64,000 bases of DNA, taken from assembly GCF_902497875.1 (NCBI RefSeq), contig NZ_CABVHY010000006.1:62001-126000 (forward strand), read 5' to 3'. The position numbers were made by a program, and so were the translations under genes. The DNA is from Pseudomonas fluorescens (GTDB taxonomy: Bacteria; Pseudomonadota; Gammaproteobacteria; Pseudomonadales; Pseudomonadaceae). The notes under the pieces are model-generated. The model did not search any database. It saw only the letters and a list, made by a program, of their open reading frames with translations, and was not told where the DNA came from. This document shows positions 51,455-63,321 of the stretch, in pieces (position 1 is the first letter of the stretch; every line of letters begins with the position of its first letter).

Positions 51455-53359
51455 ATGGCCACTCCCAGCGCTAGCTCTTATAACGCAGACGCCATCGAAG
51501 TCCTCTCGGGCCTCGACCCGGTGCGCAAACGCCCGGGCATGTACACCGACACCAGTCGGCCGAACCACCTTGCCCAGGAAGTCATCGACAACAGCGTCGA
51601 CGAAGCCTTGGCCGGGCACGCAAAATCGGTGCAGGTCATCCTCCATGCCGACCACTCCCTTGAAGTCAGCGATGACGGCCGTGGCATGCCGGTGGACATT
51701 CACCCGGAAGAGGGTGTGTCGGGAGTCGAGCTGATTCTCACCAAGCTTCACGCCGGCGGCAAGTTTTCCAACAAGAACTACCAGTTCTCCGGCGGTCTGC
51801 ACGGAGTGGGTATTTCCGTGGTCAACGCCCTGTCGACCCAGGTACGGGTGCGCGTCAAGCGTGACGGCAACGAGTACCAGATGACCTTCGCCGATGGCTA
51901 CAAGGCCACCGATCTGGAAGTGATTGGTACTGTGGGCAAGCGCAACACCGGCACCAGCGTCTACTTTGTGCCGGACCCCAAGTATTTCGATTCGCCAAAA
52001 TTCTCCGTCAGTCGCCTCAAGCATGTGCTCAAGGCCAAGGCTGTGCTGTGCCCGGGCCTGCTGGTCAGTTTTGAAGACAAGGCCACCGGCGAAAAAGTCG
52101 AGTGGCATTACGAAGACGGTCTGCGCTCCTACCTGGTGGATGCGGTCGCCGAGTTCGAGCGTCTGCCGGACGAGCCGTTCTGCGGCAGCCTTGCCGGTAA
52201 TAAAGAAGCGGTGGACTGGGCCTTGCTGTGGCTGCCCGAAGGTGGCGACAGCGTTCAGGAAAGCTACGTCAACCTGATCCCGACTGCCCAGGGCGGTACC
52301 CACGTCAATGGCCTGCGCCAGGGTTTGCTGGATGCCATGCGCGAGTTCTGTGAGTTCCGCAGCCTGCTGCCGCGGGGCGTGAAACTGGCGCCGGAAGACG
52401 TTTGGGAGCGGATCGCGTTCGTTCTGTCGATGAAAATGCAGGAGCCGCAATTCTCCGGCCAGACCAAGGAGCGGCTGTCCTCGCGTGAGGCGGCAGCGTT
52501 CGTTTCCGGGGTGGTCAAGGATGCCTTCAGCCTGTGGCTCAATACGCACCCCGAGCTGGGCATGCAGCTGGCCGAGCTGGCGATCAACAACGCCGGTCGT
52601 CGCCTCAAGGCCAGCAAAAAGGTCGAGCGCAAGCGCATCACTCAAGGTCCGGCACTGCCGGGCAAGCTCGCTGACTGCGCCGGGCAGGACCCGATGCGCT
52701 CCGAACTGTTTCTGGTGGAAGGTGATTCCGCTGGCGGCTCGGCCAAGCAGGCGCGAGACAAAGAGTTCCAGGCGATCCTGCCGCTGCGCGGAAAGATCCT
52801 CAATACCTGGGAAGTCGATGGCAGCGAAGTGCTCGCCAGCCAGGAAGTACACAACATCGCCGTGGCCATCGGCGTCGATCCGGGTGCGGCGGACATCAGC
52901 CAGCTGCGCTACGGCAAAATCTGCATCCTCGCCGACGCCGACTCCGACGGTCTGCACATTGCGACCCTGCTTTGCGCGTTGTTCGTCCAGCATTTCCGCC
53001 CGTTGGTGGACGCCGGACACGTCTACGTCGCGATGCCGCCGTTGTACCGGATCGACTTGGGCAAGGAGATTTTCTACGCCCTGGACGAAGCCGAGCGCGA
53101 TGGCATTCTCGATCGCCTGGTGGCCGAGAAGAAACGCGGCAAGCCGCAGGTCACCCGATTCAAGGGTCTGGGTGAAATGAACCCGCCACAACTGCGCGAA
53201 ACCACCATGGACCCGAACACCCGGCGTCTGGTGCAGCTGACCCTGGATGATTTCGAGGCGACCTCGGAAATGATGGACATGCTGCTGGCGAAAAAACGCG
53301 CCGGTGATCGCAAATCCTGGCTGGAGTCCAAAGGTAACCTGGCCGAGGTTCTGGCCTGA
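51455..53359 (+). CDS. parE: DNA topoisomerase IV subunit B
   Basis: ParE supplies the ATPase of topoisomerase IV, which decatenates daughter chromosomes. The 634-aa protein has a GHKL ATPase N-terminus (DNSVDEALAGHAK, DDGRGMPVDIH, GGLHGVGISVVN) and a TOPRIM region (EGDSAGGSAKQARDK, PLRGKILN, DADSDGLHIATL). The length is that of ParE, not GyrB. Its stop overlaps the next start by one base, and parC follows two genes later. Confidence 0.98.
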   Translation: MATPSASSYNADAIEVLSGLDPVRKRPGMYTDTSRPNHLAQEVIDNSVDEALAGHAKSVQVILHADHSLEVSDDGRGMPVDIHPEEGVSGVELILTKLHAGGKFSNKNYQFSGGLHGVGISVVNALSTQVRVRVKRDGNEYQMTFADGYKATDLEVIGTVGKRNTGTSVYFVPDPKYFDSPKFSVSRLKHVLKAKAVLCPGLLVSFEDKATGEKVEWHYEDGLRSYLVDAVAEFERLPDEPFCGSLAGNKEAVDWALLWLPEGGDSVQESYVNLIPTAQGGTHVNGLRQGLLDAMREFCEFRSLLPRGVKLAPEDVWERIAFVLSMKMQEPQFSGQTKERLSSREAAAFVSGVVKDAFSLWLNTHPELGMQLAELAINNAGRRLKASKKVERKRITQGPALPGKLADCAGQDPMRSELFLVEGDSAGGSAKQARDKEFQAILPLRGKILNTWEVDGSEVLASQEVHNIAVAIGVDPGAADISQLRYGKICILADADSDGLHIATLLCALFVQHFRPLVDAGHVYVAMPPLYRIDLGKEIFYALDEAERDGILDRLVAEKKRGKPQVTRFKGLGEMNPPQLRETTMDPNTRRLVQLTLDDFEATSEMMDMLLAKKRAGDRKSWLESKGNLAEVLA

Positions 53360-54350
53360 TGCCGAGCGGTTTCGCCCTGGCATTTTTGTTGTGGGCGGCT
53401 GCGGCTGCGGCGGCTCCGTTGCCGTTGCCATTGCCCGAGTTGGCGTTGCTTGCCGAGCATCCGGTGCAGGGCATGCGTGGCGCCAACCTTTCGGGGCTGG
53501 CGCTGTGCGGTAACGAACTGTGGACGGTGTCCGATCGCGATGACAATCAGATCTATCGGCTCGATACCCGCGAGACGGTCTGGCAGGCCGAAACCGTGCG
53601 TATCGACGTACCGCCCGTGCCGGACAGCGGTCTGCCGTGGAGGTTGAGTATGCTCACCTGGGCGATCGGCCCTTTGCGTGGCGGCGATCTGGACTTCGAA
53701 GGCATTACCTGCGACTCGGCAGGCAATCGGTATGTGGTCAGCGAAGCCCATGCGGCGGTCCTGCAAGTACCGACGACGGGCACTCCCGAGTGGTTGAACA
53801 TCTCGCCGTTAATGGTCAGCCAGGCGCGGGCCAGTGGTATGTTGTTGCACTTTAACGCGGTGTTCGAAGGGCTTGCCATCAACCCCGCCGGCAATCTGCT
53901 CTGGCTGGCGGCCGAACGCAGGCATCGCGGTTTGCTCGCCGTGCACAAACAGCAGGCAGTGTGGGGTTGTGAGAGCAATTGTGTGCTGCTGAGCGAAGGT
54001 GGACTTGAACGACCGCCGGCCCAGGTCCCGACGACTCGCGGCCAGCAGAAGGATTTCAGCGACCTGGTGTTCTATCAGGGCAAGCTGTTCACCCTGGAGC
54101 GCATGGCTTACCGTGTTTGCCGCCGTACCCCGGAAACCGGGGAGGTCGAGCGCTGCTGGTCGTTTGCCGAAGTGGCCCTGGCGGACAACCGGCGTTACAA
54201 CACCCGATACGGTACAACCGAGGCCTTGGCCATCGATGATGGCGGCGCATGGATCGGTGTCGATAATGGCAGTCATACCCGTGCCGATGGCGAGAAGCGG
54301 CCGATTGTCTGGCGCTTTGCAGCGCCGCAGGGTGGCTGGAGTGCCAAGTC

Positions 54351-54354
<4 letters not shown>
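53359..54354 (+). CDS. Exported esterase-like-activity-of-phytase protein
   Basis: A 331-aa secreted beta-propeller-like protein. An N-terminal signal (LAFLLWAAAAAAAPLP) precedes SGLALCGNELWTVSDRDD, GGDLDFEGITCDS, FEGLAINPAGNLLWLAAE and TEALAIDDGGAWIGVDNG, the repeating pattern of the phytase esterase-like family (PF13449). Substrate unknown. It is coupled to parE (one-base overlap) and to the next gene (four-base overlap). Confidence 0.82.
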
Positions 54355-57150
<2,796 letters not shown>

Positions 57151-57315
57151 AGCGCCCGATCTACGATTTAACCCGTAGATCGACGCATTCGGGCTGGAGT
57201 CGCGGCGCATATTCACGGATGATATGGCCTTTCAAGCGCCGGCGTGGCTGAGCGTTCTTTAGAATTTTTTAGTATTTACACTGTGGTTTCGCCTTGTGGC
57301 AGCCACCTGGACGGG

Positions 57316-58029
57316 ATGATGATTGCGCTACGCCTTCCTTTTATGTTGATGCTCGCTGGTCTATTTGGCCTGGCGGGTTGCAGCACACACCAGCCGGTGT
57401 CGCTGTATCAGTTAGACAGCGGAAGTCCGACTCAACCGGCACAAAGCGCTGGTATGGCGGTATTGCTCGGGCCGGTATCGGTAGCCGATTACCTGCAACG
57501 CGAAACCCTGTTGCAGCGCCAACCTGACGGCAGCTTGCAAGCGGCGACCGACGGTCGTTGGGCTGGCAGCCTGTCTTCCGACATCAATCAATTGTTGTTG
57601 CGTCAAGTGGCCGGGCATCTGGACAGTCAGCGAGTGGTACTGGCACCGGCAACTCTGGGCTTTTCGCCCGATGTGCAGGTCTTGCTGTCGATTACCCGAC
57701 TGGATTCGGGGGCCGCGCAACCGGCGGTTCTCGATGCTCAATGGCGCTTGATCGATCGCCGCGGCCAGGTCCGCGACAACCGCATCATTCATTTGCAGGA
57801 ACAACATGCCGGCAGCACGGCCTCTCAGGTCCAGGCCCAGGGTGTATTGCTGCAACGCCTGGCGGAGCAACTGTCGGTGGCGCTCAAGCCGCTGGCCAAC
57901 CAGCCACCTGTAGCTGAAACGCCGCGTAAATCGGCACCTGTGGCGGCAAAACCCGCCGAAAAAGATAAACAGCCGAAGATCCCGATGGCCTCGCCGATTC
58001 GTACGGATATGGAAGTGTTTCGGTTCTGA
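57316..58029 (+). CDS. PqiC-like lipoprotein (ABC-transporter auxiliary)
   Basis: A 237-aa lipoprotein: signal MMIALRLPFMLMLAGLFGL with lipobox LAGC. The mature domain (GPVSVADYLQRETLLQRQP, and SSDINQLLLRQVAGHLDSQRVV) matches the PqiC/DUF330 outer-membrane partner of MCE phospholipid-transport systems. A charged Pro/Lys/Ala tail (about 195-230) follows. No pqiA or pqiB genes are in the window, so its partners are elsewhere. The start is one of two adjacent ATGs at 57316/57319 after GGACGGG. Confidence 0.82.
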   Translation: MMIALRLPFMLMLAGLFGLAGCSTHQPVSLYQLDSGSPTQPAQSAGMAVLLGPVSVADYLQRETLLQRQPDGSLQAATDGRWAGSLSSDINQLLLRQVAGHLDSQRVVLAPATLGFSPDVQVLLSITRLDSGAAQPAVLDAQWRLIDRRGQVRDNRIIHLQEQHAGSTASQVQAQGVLLQRLAEQLSVALKPLANQPPVAETPRKSAPVAAKPAEKDKQPKIPMASPIRTDMEVFRF

Positions 58030-58046
58030 GTGATTGGGTACAAAGC

Positions 58047-58070
58047 AAAGCCCGCATCGATGCGGGCTTT
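58047..58070 (+). terminator. Rho-independent terminator after the PqiC-like gene
   Basis: A perfect 24-bp palindrome (AAAGCCCGCATC joined to its reverse complement) is followed by GTTGTTT, 18 bp after the stop codon. Confidence 0.8.
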
Positions 58071-58106
58071 GTTGTTTCTGCAGGACGTAGATCTCGGGTG
58101 CCTGTA

Positions 58107-58140
58107 CCGGCCCTTCGCGGGCTTGCCCGCGAAGGGCCGG
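58107..58140. repeat. Perfect REP hairpin
   Basis: Sixteen-base arms CCGGCCCTTCGCGGGC and GCCCGCGAAGGGCCGG flank a TT loop. It is a solitary REP hairpin of a different family from the paired elements in the window. Confidence 0.85.
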
Positions 58141-58205
58141 AACATTCAACCGGGATGCCAACAGGGTATCGGGAAAGAACCGCATTGGAGCAATCTCACC
58201 CCAAC

Positions 58206-58242
58206 AAAAAAGCCCGCAGCGATTACTCGTCTGCGGGCTTTT
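58206..58242 (-). terminator. Terminator of the HAMP/cyclase-like gene
   Basis: On the minus strand, stem AGCCCGCAG/CTGCGGGCT (58211-58239) is followed by six T (the A run at 58205-58210), 20 bp past the stop at 58262. A TTTT on the other side may let it work in both directions. Confidence 0.85.
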
Positions 58243-58261
58243 GCGTATTGCTCTACCTGAA

Positions 58262-59788
58262 TCAGCTCTTGGCGCGCGTCTCGTGCATTCGCGCCAGTTG
58301 CCGTTCGAGCATCGAAGGATAAGGCTCCATCAGACGTTCTACGCAGCAGGCGCCTTCAGGGCTGGCGATCGGTCGAATACGCGCGCGCTGGCGGATCAGT
58401 GCATCATCGCTGATCTTGCGTTCCACCAGCAGCAGGTTGCGGCTGTGTTGGGACAGGGCGAGGGCGTCCTGGGCGGTTTCGGTCAGCAGCAGATCGATCT
58501 GGCTCAGGCCGAAGAGTTCGTTGCCCAGCGTCAATCCAAGCTGTAGCTGCAAGGTGATGCCACTGTCCGCGACTTCGATTTGCAGGGCATGGCCCAAGGC
58601 CCTGAGCAGCTCGCCGCAGCAAATGGCGTTGGTCAGGTAATCGTCGCCGCTGTCTTCGCTGTGGAACAGCATCAGCGTGCTGCCGTCATTCAGGGTGTGC
58701 AGTTCACTCTGGTAGAGCGAGGCGGCCTGATCCAGGCAGTCGCGATAACGTTCCAGCAGCTCCGTCAGGCGTGCCCGGGGCAGGCGCCGCAGTTGGTCCT
58801 GAGCACCAAGTTGTACGGCCAGGACCGCACTGTGCTGTGGTTGCGAGGAGGCCAGCGGTTTTGCCAGCTGTTTCGGCGCTGTCACCACAGCTTGATCGCG
58901 CAGATCGGCGAACGGGTCTTCTTCGTCCAGTTCGTCTTCTTCGGCACTGACGATATGCCGTGGCACCGGTTTGAGCCCGGCAAGCGGCGCGGTTTCGTCG
59001 AAGCTCGGATCGCGCAGGTTGCGTACCTCGAAAGCCGGTTCCACGTCCTCTTCGTCTTCGAATTCGGCTTCAGTCTCAGGTTCGGGCTCAACCTTTTCAG
59101 GGGCGAAACTGGCGTGCAGCTGACGGGCCAGATCGCCGATCTCATCCTGACGTTCAGTGGCCGGGGTATATTCGTCGATATTGCGCAACCAGACGCGCAA
59201 TTGCATCAGTGGCGTGGAGATATGCCGACCCAGGCGTAGACTCAAGGCCAGGGAGAGCGCCAGCAGAATCGCGCTGAGGATGCCCATGCTTTGCAGGCTG
59301 ATGGTCATCGGCTGCTGGAACTGCTCCATATCGAGGCTGATCCGCAGGTGCCCCGCGGTCACGTCCTGGAAGGTGATCTTGGACTGGTACAGGCCTTCGG
59401 CTTCACCCAGCAGGCCGTGTTTCGGGCGCTGGCCGGCTTCGGCGAGAATCCGGTTGTCGACGCTGTAGATCGCAGCGTGGGCCACCAACGGGTTCTTGGT
59501 CAGATTGTTCAGCAGCACGTTGAGGCTGAGGATGTCGTTGGACACCAGTAGCTCGGTCGCTGACGTGGCGGTCTGGATGGTCAGGCTCTGGCCGAGGGCA
59601 TCTGCCTGCTCGTGCATGGCCTGCTTGAACTGCAGTCCCATCACGCAGGCGTAGATCACCAGGGCCAGGGCGACCAGGATCACGTTATGGCTGGCAATGC
59701 GTAATGCGATCGGTACACGGCGATGGCGCAGTGCCCGGAAGATCAGCAGAAAGAAGTTATCGGTTTTAACTGGCGTAGGCCGGTTCAC
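58262..59788 (-). CDS. Membrane HAMP protein with a decayed class III cyclase-like domain
   Basis: A 508-aa inner-membrane protein (PA4961 position). A first helix (HNVILVALALVIYACVMGL, about 28-46), a periplasmic sensor region, a second helix (MGILSAILLALSLALSL, about 167-184) and a HAMP domain are followed by a very acidic linker (EPEPETEAEFEDEEDVEP, about 236-253). The C-terminal region (about 320-480) has the secondary-structure pattern of an adenylate/guanylate cyclase (AVLAVQLGAQ, NDGSTLMLFHS, LQLGLTLGNELFGLS), but the two metal aspartates appear lost (Q and S instead). It is likely a non-catalytic signalling protein. Divergent from serB. Confidence 0.7.
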   Translation of the reverse strand: MNRPTPVKTDNFFLLIFRALRHRRVPIALRIASHNVILVALALVIYACVMGLQFKQAMHEQADALGQSLTIQTATSATELLVSNDILSLNVLLNNLTKNPLVAHAAIYSVDNRILAEAGQRPKHGLLGEAEGLYQSKITFQDVTAGHLRISLDMEQFQQPMTISLQSMGILSAILLALSLALSLRLGRHISTPLMQLRVWLRNIDEYTPATERQDEIGDLARQLHASFAPEKVEPEPETEAEFEDEEDVEPAFEVRNLRDPSFDETAPLAGLKPVPRHIVSAEEDELDEEDPFADLRDQAVVTAPKQLAKPLASSQPQHSAVLAVQLGAQDQLRRLPRARLTELLERYRDCLDQAASLYQSELHTLNDGSTLMLFHSEDSGDDYLTNAICCGELLRALGHALQIEVADSGITLQLQLGLTLGNELFGLSQIDLLLTETAQDALALSQHSRNLLLVERKISDDALIRQRARIRPIASPEGACCVERLMEPYPSMLERQLARMHETRAKS

Positions 59789-59922
59789 TGAGCTCGGCTC
59801 TTTTGTCCGTGAAGTTGACGCGCAGTATAGCGACAGGCCCTAGACCGGCAAAGCGCTCGCTGCGCCCGATGGTCACTGAAAGTGAGTAGAATGCGGTTTT
59901 TTTCCACCTGCGGGGGTGCGCC

Positions 59923-61137
59923 TTGCGTGAAATCGTCCTGATAAACATCACTGGTGTCGACCGTCCGGGTCTGACTGCAGCCATTACCGGCGTTTTGGCC
60001 CAGGGTGGTGTGAACATTCTCGACATCGGTCAGGCGGTCATCCACGACACCCTGTCGTTTGGCATCCTGGTTGAGATTCCGAGTACCGAGCAAGCCTCGT
60101 CGGTGCTCAAGGATATTCTGTTCACGGCTTACAAGCTGGATCAGCAGGTACGCTTCACTCCGGTGTCGGAGGAGGATTATCAGTTGTGGGTCGGCGGCCA
60201 GGGCAAGAAACGCCACATCGTCACCCTGTTGACGCGCAAAGTGACGGCTGAGCAATTGCAGCGAGTCAGTTCGATTACTGCCAAGTACGGATTGAACATC
60301 GATCATATCGATCGGCTGTCCGGCCGCATGCCGCTGGACACTCCGGCGGACCAAGGCAAGGGTTGTATCGAGTTTTCCGTTCGCGGCGAAGCGGCCGACC
60401 CGCAAGCCTTGCGTGCCGAATTCCTCAGCGTGGCCCAGGAGTTGAACGTCGATATCGCCTTCCAGGAAGACTCGCTGTTCCGCCGCAACCGGCGCCTGGC
60501 GGTGTTCGACATGGACTCGACCCTGATCGAAGCAGAAGTGATCGACGAATTGGCCAAGGCTGCCGGTATTGGCGATTTAGTGTCTGCCATCACTGAGCGT
60601 GCAATGGCCGGTGAGCTGGATTTTCGCGCGAGCTTCAAGGAACGCCTGGCTTTGCTCAAAGGCTTGGATGTCAGCGTGCTGGACTCGATTGGCGCCTCCT
60701 TGCGGCTGACCGAAGGTGCCGAGACGCTGTTCGCCGAACTCAAGCGCCTGGGCTACAAAACCGCGATTCTTTCCGGTGGTTTCACCTACTTCGCCAAACA
60801 GCTGCAGGCCAAGCTCGGCATCGACTACGTGTTTGCCAATGAGCTGGAAGTAGTGGATGGCAAGGTCACGGGGGTGGCAGTCGAACCGATCGTCGATGCA
60901 CAGCGCAAAGCCGATCTGCTGCGCGAACTGGCCCACAAGGAAGGCTTGCGCCTGGAGCAGACCATCGCGGTGGGCGACGGTGCCAACGACTTGCCGATGC
61001 TGGCGATCGCCGGTCTCGGTGTCGCCTTCCGCGCCAAACCGCTGGTCAAGCAATCGGCCAAGCAGGCGATCTCGACCCTGGGCCTGGATGGCGTGCTGTA
61101 TTTGCTGGGGTTCAGGGATCGCGACGGGCAGCTTTGA
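59923..61137 (+). CDS. serB: Phosphoserine phosphatase SerB (two ACT domains)
   Basis: SerB catalyses the last step of serine synthesis. The 404-aa protein starts at TTG (LREIVLINITGVDRPGLTAA) with GGGGG a few bases upstream. Two ACT domains (about 1-170) precede the HAD phosphatase: D196-M-D198-STLIE, ILSGGFTYFAKQL and VGDGANDLPML. The length matches the long pseudomonad/mycobacterial form with two ACT domains, which may give serine feedback control. Confidence 0.96.
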   Translation: MREIVLINITGVDRPGLTAAITGVLAQGGVNILDIGQAVIHDTLSFGILVEIPSTEQASSVLKDILFTAYKLDQQVRFTPVSEEDYQLWVGGQGKKRHIVTLLTRKVTAEQLQRVSSITAKYGLNIDHIDRLSGRMPLDTPADQGKGCIEFSVRGEAADPQALRAEFLSVAQELNVDIAFQEDSLFRRNRRLAVFDMDSTLIEAEVIDELAKAAGIGDLVSAITERAMAGELDFRASFKERLALLKGLDVSVLDSIGASLRLTEGAETLFAELKRLGYKTAILSGGFTYFAKQLQAKLGIDYVFANELEVVDGKVTGVAVEPIVDAQRKADLLRELAHKEGLRLEQTIAVGDGANDLPMLAIAGLGVAFRAKPLVKQSAKQAISTLGLDGVLYLLGFRDRDGQL

Positions 61138-61153
61138 GAGGGGAGTGACCTTC

Positions 61154-61286
61154 TGTGGCGAGGGGGCTTGCCCCCGCTGGGGCGCGCAGCGGCCCTAAAA
61201 CCTGCAATCACATTTTGTCAGGCACGCCGCATTCAAAGGTTTTGCGGCTGCTACGCACCCGAGCGGGGGCAAGCCCCCTCGCCACA
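61154..61286. repeat. Long inverted intergenic repeat, serB/PilZ-like gene
   Basis: Arms TGTGGCGAGGGGGCTTGCCC.. and ..AAGCCCCCTCGCCACA pair nearly perfectly. The centre carries a second imperfect pair (GGGCGCGCAGCGGCCC; GCTGCTACGCACCC). It lies between convergent genes where PAO1 has fimX (from memory). Confidence 0.85.
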
Positions 61287-61302
61287 GTTGATCGCCTGAC
61301 CG

Positions 61303-63105
61303 TTACAGCGACTTCCACAACGAAGCAAATTCCTCTTCGGCACCGCGCACGCCGCCGCTCGCAGTGCTGTCAATTTTGGGCTGTTCCAGCGACTGGTACT
61401 CGAACCGGTTGAAACTGCCGGTGCTGTTCATTCGTTTGTTCAGGCTGGCAGGGTGTTCTTCACCATTGGTGTTGATCATGGCCTGTTGCCCTTGCTGAAA
61501 CGGCAGGCGCGGGACGAGCAGGGTGGCGGGCAGGTCAATGGCGCTGATCTGCGGCAGCAGCAGTGCCCTGAGGTACTGGCTGTGCGGTTCATTGGCGCGG
61601 ATCAGTTGCAAGCCGCAGGGTTGGCCGTGGGGTGAGATCAGCTCAATGCCCATCTGCGTGCCGCCATTGCGTACCTGACGGATCCAGCGCGCCACCGCGA
61701 TGCTCCAGCTTTGCGTGCTCGTATCCAGAATGCCGACCAACTCTCCCGCCTGCAGTTCGTCAGGCACCTCTTTGGGCCACGCCAGGCAATAACCGCCAGG
61801 ACTATGGTTGATGATAGGCAGGGCGTAGGTTGCAAAGTGCTGGTTGCTATCGGACAGCGCAGCGCCGCCGTCGGCCTGTGTCTGCGGGTATTGAATCTCT
61901 TCGTAGGGCAGCAGTTTTTCCCCGGAGCCCTGGCGATCGACATCAAATGCCTTGGCCCAAGGATCATCCGGGTTACGATGTTCACCCGGTAATGGGCGAA
62001 ATTGCGCCGGTCGACTGGCGATCGGATTTTTGAGGACTTCACTGAACGAGCGTCGCCCGCTCAAATAAAAGTGCAACGCGCTCATGCCGATGCACAGGGT
62101 CAATGTGCCTTGGCCGACGCTGCGCTGGAATGTCCGCTCGGCAGTTTGGCCCCAGGCCGCGCAAAGGTGCAGCAATGTTTCCAGGCTAAACCCGCTGGGC
62201 ACCGGCAGCGTTGATTGGCTGCGTTGCTCGATGGGCAAGTCCAGGTGGTGCTGGATGGCTTTGACCAGTGCCAGGGGGTTGATCCCCAGCAATGCCTCTT
62301 GTTGTTCGGGTGCCCATAAGGTTCGGTAGCGCGCAGGACCATCCACGCTGAGGTTAATGGCAAACAGGCTGCTGGCTTCACCCGCTGCCTGCAGCGTGAC
62401 CCACCGGCTCCAGGGCTCCAGTGTTTCGGCGAGCCGGGCAATGTGATTCTGACGTAATTGATTGCAGCGCGAGCTTCCCAACAGCAATGCGACCACATAG
62501 GTTTGCTCGATGCGGGTATTGCGGGTGTGGCTGGTCAACTCGTCCGCGACAGCGACGTGCTGCAACCCGTGCTGGCTGGCAACCCGATAAAGCTGATGAA
62601 GCTCCAGCCATAACCCCTCGGGAGCAGGGCAATAGAGTTGGCTGGAGCGAATCAGCGAACCGTTCAGGCAATGCATCGCCCGTTGTATGGACGTGCTCAA
62701 CAGCGTCTCGCGCTCTTTTTTGAAGCGCGGCGCAATGCGAATGACGATTTGTTTGTAGCCAATGGCGAGGTGGCTTTGCAGAGCCTGGCAAAGGTTGGCG
62801 ATTTTGCGCGAACGTTCGTCGAGCACAATCATCTGGTTGAGGAAGTGCCGCTCCAGGTGCTTGCAAACGTAATACACCTCAGGCCGCAGCAGCTCAAGCA
62901 ACTGCAGACGGTTATCACTGGGGGTGAGCAACTGGTTGAGCTCGGCGAGCCCCTGATACAGCTGGCGAGCTGTTTCGCCGATGTTGGCTTTCGGCAAGCC
63001 GGCAATCCAGCGCTTGAAGTCGCGCGGGGTGGGTTCGCAGAACGACAGGCGTGTTTGTGTGGGAAGCGGGGCGCGCAACAGTAGCGAAGGGCTGGGCTCA
63101 TTCAT
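61303..63105 (-). CDS. PilZ-like protein (PA4958 family)
   Basis: A 600-aa cytoplasmic protein of unknown function. Most of its length (about 40-430) is helical with Leu/Gln-rich stretches and no motif I recognise. The C-terminal part (about 440-570) reads like a PilZ domain: NHSPGGYCLAW fits the D/NxSxxG c-di-GMP-contact motif, followed by the beta-strand pattern ELVGILDTSTQSWSIAVARWIRQV and MGIELISPHG. The usual upstream RxxxR is not evident, so binding is uncertain. I use the ATG at 63105 (MNEPSPSLLLR). It neighbours psd as in PAO1. Confidence 0.68.
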   Translation of the reverse strand: MNEPSPSLLLRAPLPTQTRLSFCEPTPRDFKRWIAGLPKANIGETARQLYQGLAELNQLLTPSDNRLQLLELLRPEVYYVCKHLERHFLNQMIVLDERSRKIANLCQALQSHLAIGYKQIVIRIAPRFKKERETLLSTSIQRAMHCLNGSLIRSSQLYCPAPEGLWLELHQLYRVASQHGLQHVAVADELTSHTRNTRIEQTYVVALLLGSSRCNQLRQNHIARLAETLEPWSRWVTLQAAGEASSLFAINLSVDGPARYRTLWAPEQQEALLGINPLALVKAIQHHLDLPIEQRSQSTLPVPSGFSLETLLHLCAAWGQTAERTFQRSVGQGTLTLCIGMSALHFYLSGRRSFSEVLKNPIASRPAQFRPLPGEHRNPDDPWAKAFDVDRQGSGEKLLPYEEIQYPQTQADGGAALSDSNQHFATYALPIINHSPGGYCLAWPKEVPDELQAGELVGILDTSTQSWSIAVARWIRQVRNGGTQMGIELISPHGQPCGLQLIRANEPHSQYLRALLLPQISAIDLPATLLVPRLPFQQGQQAMINTNGEEHPASLNKRMNSTGSFNRFEYQSLEQPKIDSTASGGVRGAEEEFASLWKSL

Positions 63106-63321
63106 GTAACAGACAGACTCCGTCCAGGAAAACGAGGAGTGCACCCGCTCGGCTCGGAAACCGACCAGGCCGCCCTGATAATTCTTCGACTCTAGCAGTA
63201 ATGTCGGTCGCTCACAGCGTGTTCAAGCCCGCGCAGTGATTGCTGCGCCTGGCTGCCATCGTTGTTGCCTGGAGCATTCTGTCCCGCCAGCGCAGAGGGA
63301 CAGAAAATGAAAGGGAAGGGC

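Noticed and set aside
51428..53431. A 667-codon minus-strand frame opposite parE
   Set aside because: Antisense shadow of parE; no start signals or known domain.
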